NCBI RefSeq assembly: GCF_004138325.1 | Contig: NZ_SBLB01000006.1 | Coordinates: 62,001-126,000, forward strand | Length of the DNA stretch: 64,000 nucleotides | From: Spirosoma sordidisoli | GTDB lineage: Bacteria; Bacteroidota; Bacteroidia; Cytophagales; Spirosomataceae | Reading direction: 5' to 3' | Shown: piece after piece, positions 1 through 10,300 of the stretch | Layout of the letters: each line of letters opens with the position of its first letter | Position numbering within the stretch: the first letter of the stretch is position 1 | Made by a program: the position numbers and the translations under genes | Notes under the pieces: model-generated | Told to the model about the DNA's origin: nothing | The model's input: only the letters and a program-made list of their open reading frames with translations | Databases searched by the model: none

Positions 1-899
1 ACCTGCGGCTTGAACAGCTCGGCCCAGGTGGCGGGTTTGAGCAACTGACGGGCTTCGGCCTGTCCTGACCGATACCGGCCCGAATCGAGCATACACTGCA
101 TCCAGAGGGCCAGATCGTCGGAACACGACCAGACCGACCCGGCCGGCCCTACCGCGTCGACGGCGCCCTCTTCGCGTTTGTTTTTAACGACCCGGACCGT
201 ATCGTTTACCGCTACGTGTGGCCAGGCCCGGTTGGGGTCGGTCACCTCCCGAAACAGCGCTTTGGTGCGGGTCATACCCAACGGTTCGAAAATACGCTGC
301 CGGATAAACGTTTCCCAGGGCTGGCCGCTCACTTTCTCCACCACTTTGCCGGCGGCCAGATACATGATATTCTGGTAGATGAACCCCGACCGCAGCGAGT
401 ATACCGGTTTGACCAGCCGCATCCGATGCAGAATCTCATCGGACGGAATCTGCATAATGGTCCAGAGCAGATCGGCATTCCCAACACCGGTGTTATGGGT
501 CAGCAGGTCGCGCACCCGCAACTCGCGCGTAACGGCCGGATCGTACAGCTGAAAATCAGGCAGGTAATTGAGGACCGGATCGTCCCAGTGGAGTTTGCCT
601 TCGTCGACGAGCATGCCGAGACAGGCCGCCGTCATAGCTTTGGTGGTCGACGCCATGGCAAAAAGCGTTTGCGTATTGACGGGCTCCGCCTGGTTGAGCT
701 CCCGAACGCCGTAGCCTTTCTTGAGCAGCACGGTTCCATCTTTCACCACCGTAACGGTGAGGCCCGGAACGTGCCAGTCGCGCACGGCCTGCTGTACGTA
801 GGTGTCGTAGGCCACGACCGGATCGGCCTGCCGGGTTTTTGACTGGGCCATCAGGCAGTGGCTGCCGATGAGGAGGGTACACAACAGGGCGAGTTTCAT
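1..899 (-). CDS. Serine hydrolase, beta-lactamase/PBP fold (C-terminus off window)
   Basis: Read on the minus strand from ATG at 899, the frame is open to the left edge, giving about 299 residues. It starts with a signal peptide (MKLALLCTLLIGSHCLMAQ). The SxxK motif is visible as STTK within MASTTKAM, and the YxN motif as YQN within FIYQNIMY. This is the class C beta-lactamase/D-alanyl-D-alanine carboxypeptidase-like family of secreted serine hydrolases; the substrate cannot be told. It is divergent from the M28 peptidase gene, with 125 bases between them. A second member of the same family lies at 2561-3733. The C-terminal part is outside the window. The family is secure and the physiological role unknown. 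Confidence 0.88.
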   Translation of the reverse strand, partial: MKLALLCTLLIGSHCLMAQSKTRQADPVVAYDTYVQQAVRDWHVPGLTVTVVKDGTVLLKKGYGVRELNQAEPVNTQTLFAMASTTKAMTAACLGMLVDEGKLHWDDPVLNYLPDFQLYDPAVTRELRVRDLLTHNTGVGNADLLWTIMQIPSDEILHRMRLVKPVYSLRSGFIYQNIMYLAAGKVVEKVSGQPWETFIRQRIFEPLGMTRTKALFREVTDPNRAWPHVAVNDTVRVVKNKREEGAVDAVGPAGSVWSCSDDLALWMQCMLDSGRYRSGQAEARQLLKPATWAELFKPQ

Positions 900-981
900 A
901 GAGGGGAGGATTGAAGAGCCAATATACACAGAGATCGACCAGTATTTTACGGATTGGCACCAATCATCAGCGCCAGGCCAT

Positions 982-989
982 TAGCTTTG
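982..989 (+). promoter_or_regulatory. Candidate -7 box for the M28 peptidase gene
   Basis: TAGCTTTG fits the Bacteroidota -7 consensus TAnnTTTG and lies 35 bases before the chosen ATG at 1025. A TTG at 954-956 is the nearest possible -33 element, but the spacing of 25 is longer than usual. Its position supports starting the gene at 1025 and not at the upstream in-frame codon at 911. Confidence 0.45.
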
Positions 990-1024
990 CTTTTCATCCT
1001 GTTTGTGCCCAATACATCCTGACA

Positions 1025-2530
1025 ATGATTCACCTGTACAGTCAACGAACCCTGCTGCTGGCGGCCCTGAGTGCCTGCATCAACCTGGCCAGTCCATCCG
1101 GTATCCATGCTCAGTCCAAAGCCCGATCCGCTTCACCCGCCGGAGCCGCTGCCATCCGCGAAGCAGACATCAAACGCGACCTGTTTGCCCTGGGGGGCGA
1201 TCATTTTCGGGGTCGCGAGGCCGGCTCGCTCGATGAGCTGAAAGCCTCGGTCTGGATTGCCGAACAACTCCGCGCCATGGGCCTGCAACCCGCCGGCGAC
1301 GACGGTACGTTTTTCCAGTTCTTTCATATCCAGCGCACCCGCATCACCGAAACCAGCCGGCTCGCCATTGGCAGTCGACAGCTCACCCACGGCCAGGACG
1401 CCTTTCTGCTGGCGCCGGCTATTGCCTCGGTCGATGCCCCCCTCGTCTTCGTCGGTACGGGTTCGCCGGGCGAGATGGCCAATGTCGATATTAAAGGCAA
1501 GGCCGTAGCGATCCTGTTTTCGGGAACCGGCCCGGCCGAGCTGAGCTACCGTCGGTTTTTGTTCGGCACCATGACCCGGCGGGCGGCCGAACTCGTGAAG
1601 GCGGGTGCCGTGGCGGTGGTGTGGGTATCTAACGAGCAGGCCCAGTCGTATTTCGAGCGCTGGACAACGGGGCTGGAACGCGGCCGATACGATCTGCCCG
1701 GCGGGCCCAACACGCGCATATTTACCCAGGCGCCAACGGTCTGGTTACCGGCCAGCGCCATCGACTGGATCAAACAACCCAACCAGCAGTTTACCAACGT
1801 GGTCAACGTGGAGAGTTTCAGCTACCCGTCGGTCAATATCGTCGCCAAAGTAGCCGGTACCGACCCAACGCTGGCTAAAGAACACATCCTGTTCAGTACC
1901 CACCAGGACCACGACGGCGTTCGGCGGGCGGTAGCGGGTGATTCGATCTGGAACGGTGCCGACGATAACGCCAGCGGCTGCGTTGCCACGATGGCCATTG
2001 CGAGAGCGTTTGTCAAACAACCCGCCAAACGCTCGGCGCTGTTTGTGTTCCACGGCGCCGAAGAACGGGGGCTGCTCGGTTCGCGCTATTACGTGGACAA
2101 GCCTACCGTGCCGCGCGGGTCGATCGTGGCGGTGCTGAACGCCGAAATGATCGGCCGTAATGCCCCCGACAGTGCCTGTATTCTGGGTCAGCAGCCACCC
2201 CACCGTAACTCGACCGACCTGGTCAGTGCCGCTCTGGCCGCCAACCAGGCCAACACCCGGTTCAAACTCGACACGCTCTGGGACAAACCAGAGCACCCCG
2301 AAGGCTGGTATTTCCGGAGTGACCACCTGCCCTACGCCCGGGTCAATATCCCCGCCATCGCGTTTACGAGCCTGCTCCACCCCGACTATCATACCCCCAA
2401 AGACGAACCCGAGCGCATCGACACCGGCAAAGTGACCAACATAGCCCGCTGGATGTACCTCACCGGCTGGGACATTGCCAACCACCCAACCCGCGTCCGG
2501 CTCGATCCGAATTTCAAGCTGGAACGATAA
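1025..2530 (+). CDS. Secreted M28-family zinc metallopeptidase with PA-like insert
   Basis: The 501-residue protein has a signal peptide ending near residue 30 (GIHAQ). The stretch from about 120 to 260 looks like a protease-associated insert. The catalytic part shows HQD (293-295), GADDNASG (311-318), the glutamate pair in GAEERGL (about 345-347), NAEMIGR (about 372-378) and YHTPKDE near the end. These match the metal ligands and general base of M28 aminopeptidases, except that the usual Asp of the N-x-D-M-x-G-R motif is Glu. It probably trims peptides in the periplasm or outside the cell. The frame extends upstream to 911, but 1025 gives a clean signal peptide and sits after a promoter-like box. 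A serine hydrolase gene follows 30 bases later and may be cotranscribed. Confidence 0.9.
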   Translation: MIHLYSQRTLLLAALSACINLASPSGIHAQSKARSASPAGAAAIREADIKRDLFALGGDHFRGREAGSLDELKASVWIAEQLRAMGLQPAGDDGTFFQFFHIQRTRITETSRLAIGSRQLTHGQDAFLLAPAIASVDAPLVFVGTGSPGEMANVDIKGKAVAILFSGTGPAELSYRRFLFGTMTRRAAELVKAGAVAVVWVSNEQAQSYFERWTTGLERGRYDLPGGPNTRIFTQAPTVWLPASAIDWIKQPNQQFTNVVNVESFSYPSVNIVAKVAGTDPTLAKEHILFSTHQDHDGVRRAVAGDSIWNGADDNASGCVATMAIARAFVKQPAKRSALFVFHGAEERGLLGSRYYVDKPTVPRGSIVAVLNAEMIGRNAPDSACILGQQPPHRNSTDLVSAALAANQANTRFKLDTLWDKPEHPEGWYFRSDHLPYARVNIPAIAFTSLLHPDYHTPKDEPERIDTGKVTNIARWMYLTGWDIANHPTRVRLDPNFKLER

Positions 2531-2560
2531 ACGGCTCACGACAAACCTTTCTCTACACGC

Positions 2561-3733
2561 ATGACGCATCTCTATTCCCGCCCACTGGTTACCGCGTTGC
2601 TGTTGTGGCTGGTGGTTGCCTGCCAGCGCCCCGTTTCGTCCTCCGCAGTATATTATCCGCCCAAAGGCGATAACTGGGCCACGATAACGCCCGAAAAAGC
2701 AGGCATGAACCCTGCGTTGCTCGACGCAGCCGTGGCCTTCGCCAAAACGCAGGAAACCACCCAGATGAAACCGGATTTCTCGACCCAGGAAGAGATTTTC
2801 GGGAAGCTCCTCGGGCCGATGCCCACCAGCCGGGCGGCCACGAACGGCATCATTCTCCGCCACGGCTACATCGTAGCCGAATGGGGCGACACCCGCAGCG
2901 TTGACCCAACCTACAGCGTAGCCAAAAGCGTGCTGTCGACGGTGGTAGGCATCAGCCACGAGCGGGGCCTGATCCCGGACATTTTCGAGCCGGTCTCGAC
3001 GCTGATTCACGATGGCGGCTATGATTCGGAACAGAACCGGGCCGTAACCTGGGAGCAGCACCTCCGCCAAACAACCGAGTGGGAAGGCAGTCTCTGGGGT
3101 AAAAACAGCGATTTTATTGGCAAGGAAGCGTTTGGCCGCGGAGAACGCAAGCCCCGCACCCTGCAAAAACCCGGCACCTATTACGAGTATAACGACGTAC
3201 GGATCAACCGCATGGCGCTTTCGCTGCTGCGGCTCTGGAAAAAGCCGATCCCTGAGGTAGTGCGCGATGAGATCATGAACCCCATCGGTGCGTCGGACAC
3301 CTGGCAGTACATCCCCTATCCTACGGCCGTAGCCGACGTGGATGGCCAGTCCATGCCCTCGGTAAGTGGCGGTACCCGCTGGGGGGGTGGCCTACGCATC
3401 AGCGCCCGCGATCTGGCCCGGTTCGGCTACCTCTACGGGCGGCAGGGACGCTGGCAGAACCGGCAGATCATTTCGGCCGACTGGGTCAGGCAGGCTACTA
3501 CCGGCAACGCCGTTGGCCCCGACTACGGCTACCTGTGGTGGCTGAATACGGGCAACGCAGCCGGTGGCAAAAAGCCCTGGCCCGACGCACCGACCACCAG
3601 CTTTGCAGCCCTTGGCGCGGGGTCGAACACCGTCTGGGTCGACCCCGAACACGATATCGTTATTGTGTGGCGCTGGCATAACGGCAGTCCGAACGAGCTG
3701 ATCAAACGGGTACTGGCCGCAGTACAGCCGTAA
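2561..3733 (+). CDS. Serine hydrolase lipoprotein, beta-lactamase class C fold
   Basis: This 390-residue protein starts with a lipoprotein signal (LLLWLVVAC), so it is probably anchored to a membrane. The active-site SxxK is SVAK within YSVAKSVLS, and YxN is YND within YEYND. YGYLWWLN near the C-terminus is typical of this family in Bacteroidota. It follows the M28 peptidase by 30 bases in the same direction, so the two secreted hydrolases likely form an operon. The family covers penicillin-binding proteins, esterases and D-aminopeptidases, so the substrate is unknown. Confidence 0.88.
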   Translation: MTHLYSRPLVTALLLWLVVACQRPVSSSAVYYPPKGDNWATITPEKAGMNPALLDAAVAFAKTQETTQMKPDFSTQEEIFGKLLGPMPTSRAATNGIILRHGYIVAEWGDTRSVDPTYSVAKSVLSTVVGISHERGLIPDIFEPVSTLIHDGGYDSEQNRAVTWEQHLRQTTEWEGSLWGKNSDFIGKEAFGRGERKPRTLQKPGTYYEYNDVRINRMALSLLRLWKKPIPEVVRDEIMNPIGASDTWQYIPYPTAVADVDGQSMPSVSGGTRWGGGLRISARDLARFGYLYGRQGRWQNRQIISADWVRQATTGNAVGPDYGYLWWLNTGNAAGGKKPWPDAPTTSFAALGAGSNTVWVDPEHDIVIVWRWHNGSPNELIKRVLAAVQP

Positions 3734-3749
3734 CGGTACGATCGGCGGG

Positions 3750-4124
3750 TTATCGACGTAAGTAGCTGGCTACCAGGAAATCGTCCGGGCGGATTTGCTG
3801 CTTCAGCGCCCACTGGCGGCCGATGTCGACGCGGGCTCGGTTGAGTTGACGCACCACCCGTTTCCGGTAAATGTTCAGACAACGCCCCGGCAGTTTTTCT
3901 TCGTAGATCAGCTGGTTGGTTTCATCGTAGAAGCGTACAATCGTATAGGGCGATGGCTTGCGGTTGGTTTCGGTCATCCAGAAAATGCCCGACGGTTCGG
4001 CCGGTGCGGCATAGCCCGCCAGTCGGTTTTTTTCCGTGTAGGAGCCCGCGGTCAGGGTCTGCGCATAGCCAGTGAGGCTCAGGCTGGTCAGTAGTAGACA
4101 GAGGAGTGTGATTTTACCAGTCAT
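3750..4124 (-). CDS. Small secreted protein of unknown function
   Basis: This is a 124-residue protein with a clear signal peptide (LCLLLTSLSLTGYAQ) and a basic C-terminal half. It contains YTIVRFYDETNQLIYEE, a beta-hairpin-like segment, followed by an Arg/Lys-rich stretch. It converges on the serine hydrolase gene, with only 16 bases between the two stops. No family was recognised. The signal peptide and good codon use make it likely to be a real exported protein. Confidence 0.68.
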   Translation of the reverse strand: MTGKITLLCLLLTSLSLTGYAQTLTAGSYTEKNRLAGYAAPAEPSGIFWMTETNRKPSPYTIVRFYDETNQLIYEEKLPGRCLNIYRKRVVRQLNRARVDIGRQWALKQQIRPDDFLVASYLRR

Positions 4125-4434
4125 AGACGTAACGAGTAGTCATTGTGCCGGCCCCTACCAGGGTCGGCACAATGGGTTTGGAGGTTTAGGAATAGCTGTC
4201 TGATCAACTCAGCATCCCTTTGTCGGTATCGAACCGGCCGAGGGTAACACGACCAGTACCCGTATTGAGCGAACGGTCATGGAGAGCCTTTTTGGCGCAT
4301 TTTACTGGCATACAAGCGGTTCGGAACCCGTATACGCATGAAATTTTCAATCATTAAGTCAGCATGCATACTATCTTTGACGGCTGATTCATCAGCGAGC
4401 CTGTGCTTACCCGCCTGACATTAACAGATCACTT
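4125..4434. other. Intergenic region upstream of the GH63-like gene
   Basis: This 310-base gap separates two divergent genes. It holds a -7-like box before the GH63-like gene, annotated separately. No open frame with coding character, repeat or RNA structure was seen in the rest. Confidence 0.5.
4373..4380 (+). promoter_or_regulatory. Candidate -7 box for the GH63-like gene
   Basis: TATCTTTG matches TAnnTTTG and would give a leader of about 50 bases before ATG 4435. No good -33 TTG lies at the usual distance, so the call rests on the -7 box alone. Confidence 0.4.
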
Positions 4435-7110
4435 ATGACCACGATAGCCGAACGCGAACGTCTGTACGAACGAGCCGACAACAAAGGGTGGAAAAAATGG
4501 GGACCGTATTTATCCGAGCGGGCCTGGGGTACTGTCCGTGAAGACTACAGCCCCTACGGCGACGCTTGGAACTACGTAACCCACGATATGGCCCGCTCCC
4601 GCGCCTACCGCTGGGGCGAAGAAGGCATCGGCGGCATTTCCGATAACAAAGGTCATATCTGCTTCGCCCTGGCGTTCTGGAATCATAAAGACAATATCCT
4701 CAAAGAGCGGTTATTTGGCCTGTCGGGGCCCGAAGGCAACCACGGCGAAGACGTAAAGGAGCTGTATTATTACCTCGACAGCACCCCCACGCACTCCTAC
4801 ATGAAGATGCTTTACAAGTATCCGCAGCAGGAGTTCCCCTACAACCGCCTGGTCATCGAAACCGCCCGCCGAAACCGACAGCAGCCCGAATATGAACTGA
4901 TCGATACCGGGGTTTTTGAGCAGGATGAGTACTTCGATATTTTCATCGAATACGCCAAAGCCGATCAGAACGACTGGCTGGTAAAAATTACCGCCCACAA
5001 CCGATCTGCCCAGACAGCTCCGCTAACGATGCTGCCCACGATCTGGTTTCGTAATACCTGGTCCTGGGGTTACGAGCAGTACAACGCCCGGCCCATGATG
5101 AACGGGATCGCCAACAACCAGATCGAGGTGAACCACAAGCAGCTGGGGAAGTATAAACTCTACTGCGAAGACGCCGACGCGCTGCTGTTCTGCGACAACG
5201 ACACCAATACCGAGCGGCTCTACGGCCGGCCCAATGTAGCCAAGTACCCCAAAGACGGGATCAACAATTACATTACGTCGGGCGGGAAGAAAAACTTTAT
5301 CAACCCCAACCAGATCGGCACGAAAGCGTCGGCTCAGTATACCCGGCAGATACCGCCCGGCGAGAGCATCAGCGTACGGCTGCGCTTCAGCGACCAGACG
5401 CTGATGGGCCAGCCCTTTGCCGACTTCGACGACATCTGGAACCAGCGCCTGGCCGAAGCCGATGCGTTTTACGCCAGCCTGCAAACCAACGTAACCGATC
5501 CCGAACTGCTTACGATTCAGCGACAGGCCTACGCCGGTATGCTCTGGAACAAGCAGTTTTATTACTATAACGTCAACGAGTGGCTCAAGGGTGACCCCAA
5601 GATGCCGGTACCGTTTCAGGGGCGGGTCTATGCGCGCAACGAGAGCTGGCGGCATATGTACACGGCCAATATCCTGAGTATGCCCGACAAGTGGGAATAC
5701 CCCTGGTTTGCGGCCTGGGATCTGGCGTTTCATACGCTCACCCTGGCGCGGCTCGACCCCGATTTCGCCAAACGGCAGCTGGCCGTTATCCTGCGGGAGT
5801 ACTACATGCACCCCAATGGTCAGATACCCGCCTACGAATGGAATTTCAGCGATGTGAACCCACCGGTTCACGCCTGGGCTACCTGGAAAGTGTACGAGAT
5901 TGACCGGGAGCAGAACGGCACCGGCGATGTGGCCTTTCTAGAGCGGGTGTTCCATAAGCTGCTGCTTAACTTTACGTGGTGGGTGAACCGCAAAGACGTC
6001 GAAGGCAACAACATTTTCGGGGGCGGCTTCCTCGGCCTCGACAACATCGGGGTGTTTGACCGGAGCCAGCCGCTGCCGATGGGTGGGCGCATCGAGCAGG
6101 CCGACGGTACGGGCTGGATGGCCATGTATACCCTGAACATGCTGCGGATTGCCTGCGAAATATCCCTGACGCGCCCCAGCTATCAGGATATGGCCAGCAA
6201 GTTCTTCGAGCACTTTCTGCACATAGCATCGGCCATGAACAACCTCGGCAAGCAGAACATCAGCCTCTGGGACGAGGTCGATCAGTTCTACTACGATGTC
6301 CTTCACACGCCCGACAACAACGCCCGCCTGCTGAAGATCCGCTCAATGGTGGGGCTGATTCCGCTCTTTGCGGTCGAGATTCTGGACGAGGAACTGCTCT
6401 CCAAACTCCCCGACTTCAAGCGACGGGTCGAATGGGTACTGACCAACCGCCCCGACCTGGCCTCGCTGGTGTCGCGCTGGCACGAGCCGGGTAAGGGCGA
6501 AACCCACCTTTTGAGCCTGCTGCGCGGTCACCGGATGAAGATGATCATGAAGCGGATGTTCGACGAGACGGAGTTCCTGTCCGACTTTGGCATTCGCGCC
6601 CTGTCGAAATTTCACGAGCAGACACCGTATCAGTTCGAGCTGAACAGCGAGATTTTCCAGGTGCGGTACTCGCCGGCCGAGTCGGAAATGAGCATGTTCG
6701 GGGGTAACTCCAACTGGCGCGGTCCGGTCTGGTTCCCACTTAACTTCCTGCTCATCGACTCCCTGCAGAAGTTCTACCAGTATTACGGCGACGACTTCGA
6801 GGTAGAATACCCCACTAATTCGGGGCAGGTGATGAGCATCAAGGAAGCGTCTGTTCAGGTAGCCGAGCGGTTGATCAACCTCTTCCGGCGCGGGGCCGAC
6901 GGCCGTATTCCGGCCTACGGGTTCGATAAGAAACTACAAACCGACCCGCATTTCGATAAGCTTTACCTGTTCTTCGAATATTTCCACGGCGACGTTGGAG
7001 CGGGTCTGGGCGCCAACCACCAGACCGGCTGGACGGGTCTGGTAGCCGACCTGATCGAGTACTGGTACAAGTACCAGAGTGAAACGGTTGCTGTGCCCGC
7101 TACCAAATAA
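4435..7110 (+). CDS. GH63/MGH1-like glycoside hydrolase
   Basis: The 891-residue protein has no signal peptide. Its N-terminus (ERLYERADNKGWKKWGPYLSE) is typical of the bacterial MGH1-like branch of GH63, the family of mannosyl-oligosaccharide glucosidases. The C-terminal (alpha/alpha)6 barrel is seen from about residue 340 on, with YPWFAAWDLAFHT, GLDNIGVFDRSQ, MFGGNSNWRGPVWFP and the closing GVGAGLGANHQTGWTG-type segment. Length fits the family. It likely releases glucose from an alpha-glucoside in the cytoplasm; candidates are trehalose-like or glucosylglycerate-like substrates, and the sequence does not decide between them. It stands alone and ends at a strong bidirectional hairpin. Confidence 0.85.
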   Translation: MTTIAERERLYERADNKGWKKWGPYLSERAWGTVREDYSPYGDAWNYVTHDMARSRAYRWGEEGIGGISDNKGHICFALAFWNHKDNILKERLFGLSGPEGNHGEDVKELYYYLDSTPTHSYMKMLYKYPQQEFPYNRLVIETARRNRQQPEYELIDTGVFEQDEYFDIFIEYAKADQNDWLVKITAHNRSAQTAPLTMLPTIWFRNTWSWGYEQYNARPMMNGIANNQIEVNHKQLGKYKLYCEDADALLFCDNDTNTERLYGRPNVAKYPKDGINNYITSGGKKNFINPNQIGTKASAQYTRQIPPGESISVRLRFSDQTLMGQPFADFDDIWNQRLAEADAFYASLQTNVTDPELLTIQRQAYAGMLWNKQFYYYNVNEWLKGDPKMPVPFQGRVYARNESWRHMYTANILSMPDKWEYPWFAAWDLAFHTLTLARLDPDFAKRQLAVILREYYMHPNGQIPAYEWNFSDVNPPVHAWATWKVYEIDREQNGTGDVAFLERVFHKLLLNFTWWVNRKDVEGNNIFGGGFLGLDNIGVFDRSQPLPMGGRIEQADGTGWMAMYTLNMLRIACEISLTRPSYQDMASKFFEHFLHIASAMNNLGKQNISLWDEVDQFYYDVLHTPDNNARLLKIRSMVGLIPLFAVEILDEELLSKLPDFKRRVEWVLTNRPDLASLVSRWHEPGKGETHLLSLLRGHRMKMIMKRMFDETEFLSDFGIRALSKFHEQTPYQFELNSEIFQVRYSPAESEMSMFGGNSNWRGPVWFPLNFLLIDSLQKFYQYYGDDFEVEYPTNSGQVMSIKEASVQVAERLINLFRRGADGRIPAYGFDKKLQTDPHFDKLYLFFEYFHGDVGAGLGANHQTGWTGLVADLIEYWYKYQSETVAVPATK

Positions 7111-7138
7111 ACAGGCTAACCGTATAAAACCGAATCCG

Positions 7139-7192
7139 TACGGCCCTAAAAAAGTCCTCCCCATGCATGGAGAGGACTTTTTTAGGGCCGTA
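7139..7192. terminator. Bidirectional hairpin terminator after the GH63-like gene
   Basis: Two perfect 21-base arms (7139-7159 and 7172-7192) flank a 12-base loop. The stem contains runs of six A and six T, so either strand forms a GC-rich stem flanked by a U tract. It starts 28 bases after the GH63-like stop. On the other strand it lies about 140 bases beyond the end of the subtilase gene, so it can serve both convergent genes. Confidence 0.8.
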
Positions 7193-7331
7193 TGTCAAGT
7201 GACTCAACGAATATCCCTATCTCAGGGCCTATCGCTCATGTCGAACCCAGCCTACGGTCATTTTGCGGATTAGTCTACAGCTTTGTCAGGATCGGCATAC
7301 CCATCGGTATGAATCACCTGTCGACAATTCG

Positions 7332-10300
7332 CTAATTCGCAGCCGGAAACGACACGGATCCTTTTGTGGCTACAAACTGTAACGTCCCCCCTCTGTATAC
7401 GAGTTGTCTGGCCCACTGGCTTAGCTGGTCTACCGATACGATATGCCCATTGTCCAGAAACACCACATCATTAATCGTTGGCAGACGGTTGCAGGACCAG
7501 GTGGCCGGATTTGACCAGGTGCCCGACTGCACCGTACGCATGGCATCCCGGCTGAGGGTAACCGCAACCCGGTTGCTGGGGCAATATCCCATACACTGGC
7601 TCTGTACATAAACCGTTTGGCTGGCAGTGGTCGACAGTGGCGGGCTATACGAACTCCCGGTTTCCAGCAGTGTACCGCTGGCAGGTGCGCTCCACCAGGT
7701 GAGTGTAGCTGGCGGAACACTACCCACTGTTTCAACCGTTACCGAGAATCCGGATACACAAAGCGGATCCAGGGAATAGTCGTCCAGCGGTAATAGCGTC
7801 CATACACCGTTAGGGTTCTGCCCCGTAAGTATAGAAAGCGACTGCGCCGGTGAAAACGTACCCGACCTGGGGGTTGAGCCAAAGACAATAGCGGGAGCAC
7901 CATCCTGAAAAACCGTCGTTATACTACCTGCATAGGCCGTATTCAGGCCATAGGTACGGGCAGGCACCAGCGTAATGATAGTGCCCTGGGGCGACTGAAG
8001 CTGAAACTGGACTTCTTCATTGAACGGATTACCGGAGCCAGCCGGCAGGCCGCAACTGGTTTCGTAATTTCCATCTTTCTTTTCCCAGGTAATTGACACA
8101 GCAATTCGGCTCAACTGCGCCAATCCGCTTATCTGTACCGTTGGGTCGTTCCCGCTTTTCAAGCGGCCATCGTAGCCAACCACTCCTCCGCTGTAGGTGG
8201 CGGTCTGGGTTATACTGGTTGGACAGGCAGTCGCTGCGGCAGTCAACGACGTGGTAGAAGGGCGGGCCGGATCAAGTCCGCACAGGGTCAGGCTGGAGGC
8301 TGCCGGTAGCGGACTTCTGACATCCAGAAATTGCAGAGGCAGTTGATTGGATGTGAATAAGCAATTCTGGATAGTAGCACGAGCCTGGTACGTACCTGCC
8401 TGCGTTGCGCCAAGGGTTGATGACACCGCGCCCGACACAACCGCACCGTTACGGAGCCACTGGTAACTGGCCGGAGGTAGTGTATTGGTACTCAACATGA
8501 TCTGGCCACCCGTACAGCCCACGGTCATCGAACTACCAATTGTGACGGTATGTGCCACAACGGTTGTTGATACGGGTGTTGCCTCAATCTGACACCCTGG
8601 AAAGATAACGGATACCGTATACGTACCTGTGATTCGGGAGGCAAGACTGGCCGAATGAATGCCGGTTATGACCTGCCCATCGCGGCTCCAGGTGTAGGGC
8701 AGGCTGCTACGAACAGCCGCGCTGGCATCAACCGCAATGGCCTGCAAAATTGTCGAGTCGCCACTGCAGATACCGGGCGGACGCGTGGTTGAGATCTGAA
8801 GCGCGCCCGGCAGCTGCAGGACCAGTTTGCGGGTAGACGGAATAACGCAGTTACCGGTATTGATCGAGGCCGAATATACACCACTCTCGGCAACAGTGAG
8901 CGTCGGGGTCGATATCGCCAACGAGGCATTGTCTCGCTGCCACTGGTAGGTGGCTCCCGCTACCGGCACCAGACTCAATGTCGTCTGCTGGCCCGGGCAA
9001 AGTGTCGTACTACCCGACGCCGACAGGTTTGGGTCGACCACAACCTGCGTTACCGATATAACCGGACTTACAGCGGTACAGCTCAACCCGGCGGCTTCCA
9101 GACTAACAGAATAATCGCCCCCCTGATTGACCATGAGCCTCGACCGGTTCGTACTCGCCACGAGGCCGTTCCGATACCATAGTACCGTTCCGGCATAGGT
9201 AACAGGAATGCTTAGTTCTACAGAATCGGTCTGGCACAGGAGCGGTCGTTTACTGGTCGTCACGCTCAGCGAAGCCGGAATAAACGTCACGTTCACTGCC
9301 GACGCCGATACGGGACAGCCCTGCGTACCCTGTACCGTTAACCCATATACGCCTGTTTGTGTAACGGCGAGGGTAGCAGCATCGGGACCCGTCGGCTGAC
9401 CATCTCTGGTCCATTGGTACGACTGCGTCCCGGTCAGGCTCGTGGCGCGCAGCGTTAACGGCGTACCCGCGCAGAGGACCGGGTTACCGGAGGGTGTAAT
9501 ACTAACCGTCGACGAGCTTATGCAGGCTTGCTGAACGGCCCGCAGCGCGTTAATCCGACCGCTTCCCAGCAAACCCGAAAAACCGGGGTTCTGCGCATCT
9601 ATGTTATCGCAGGTATTTTTTATGAGCGTAATCAACTCCGAACTGGTCAACGCTGGTTTCACCGACCAGATATACCCAAACAGGCTCGCTACCAGCGGAG
9701 AAGCCATAGAGGTTCCGCTGTATGTGGCATAGGTGCTGGTCGGCACCGTGCTGTAGATCGACGATCCGGGCGCGAACAGATCGACCCAGGGGCCGTAGTT
9801 ACTGAATGAACTCCGCGCATCGGTTGAGGTAGAACTGCCTACCGAGATGATGTTATTGTAAGCGGCCGGATAGGACACCGAACTTGTATTGGAATTGCCG
9901 GCCGCTGCTATCCAGATTATGCCCCGGCTGAATACGTCGTTGGCTAACGTCTGGGCTGTACTGGAGTAAGCACCGCCCCCCCAGGACGTGTTGATGATGT
10001 TTGCCCCATTCTGAGCTGCCCAGGCAACTCCTTCGTATGCATGGGTAATCGCATTGCTACCCGCCGAAGCGTCGGTTGATGACTTTACCGGAATGAGTTT
10101 TATGTTGTTAAACCCCATCGATGCAACCCCTACCCCATTGCCCGTTACGGCACCAACGATACCTGCTACGTGGGTCCCGTGCGACATGGATGTATTCGGC
10201 GGATTAGGGTTATTATCTCCGTCGGCCACATCGTACCCCGAAAGCATATTGGCCGCCAAATCAGGGTGGGTAATCTGCACGGCATCGTCGCAGATCGCTA

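Noticed and set aside
1745-3166. 473-codon open frame on the minus strand
   Set aside because: It covers the ends of two well-supported plus-strand hydrolase genes and shows no domain.
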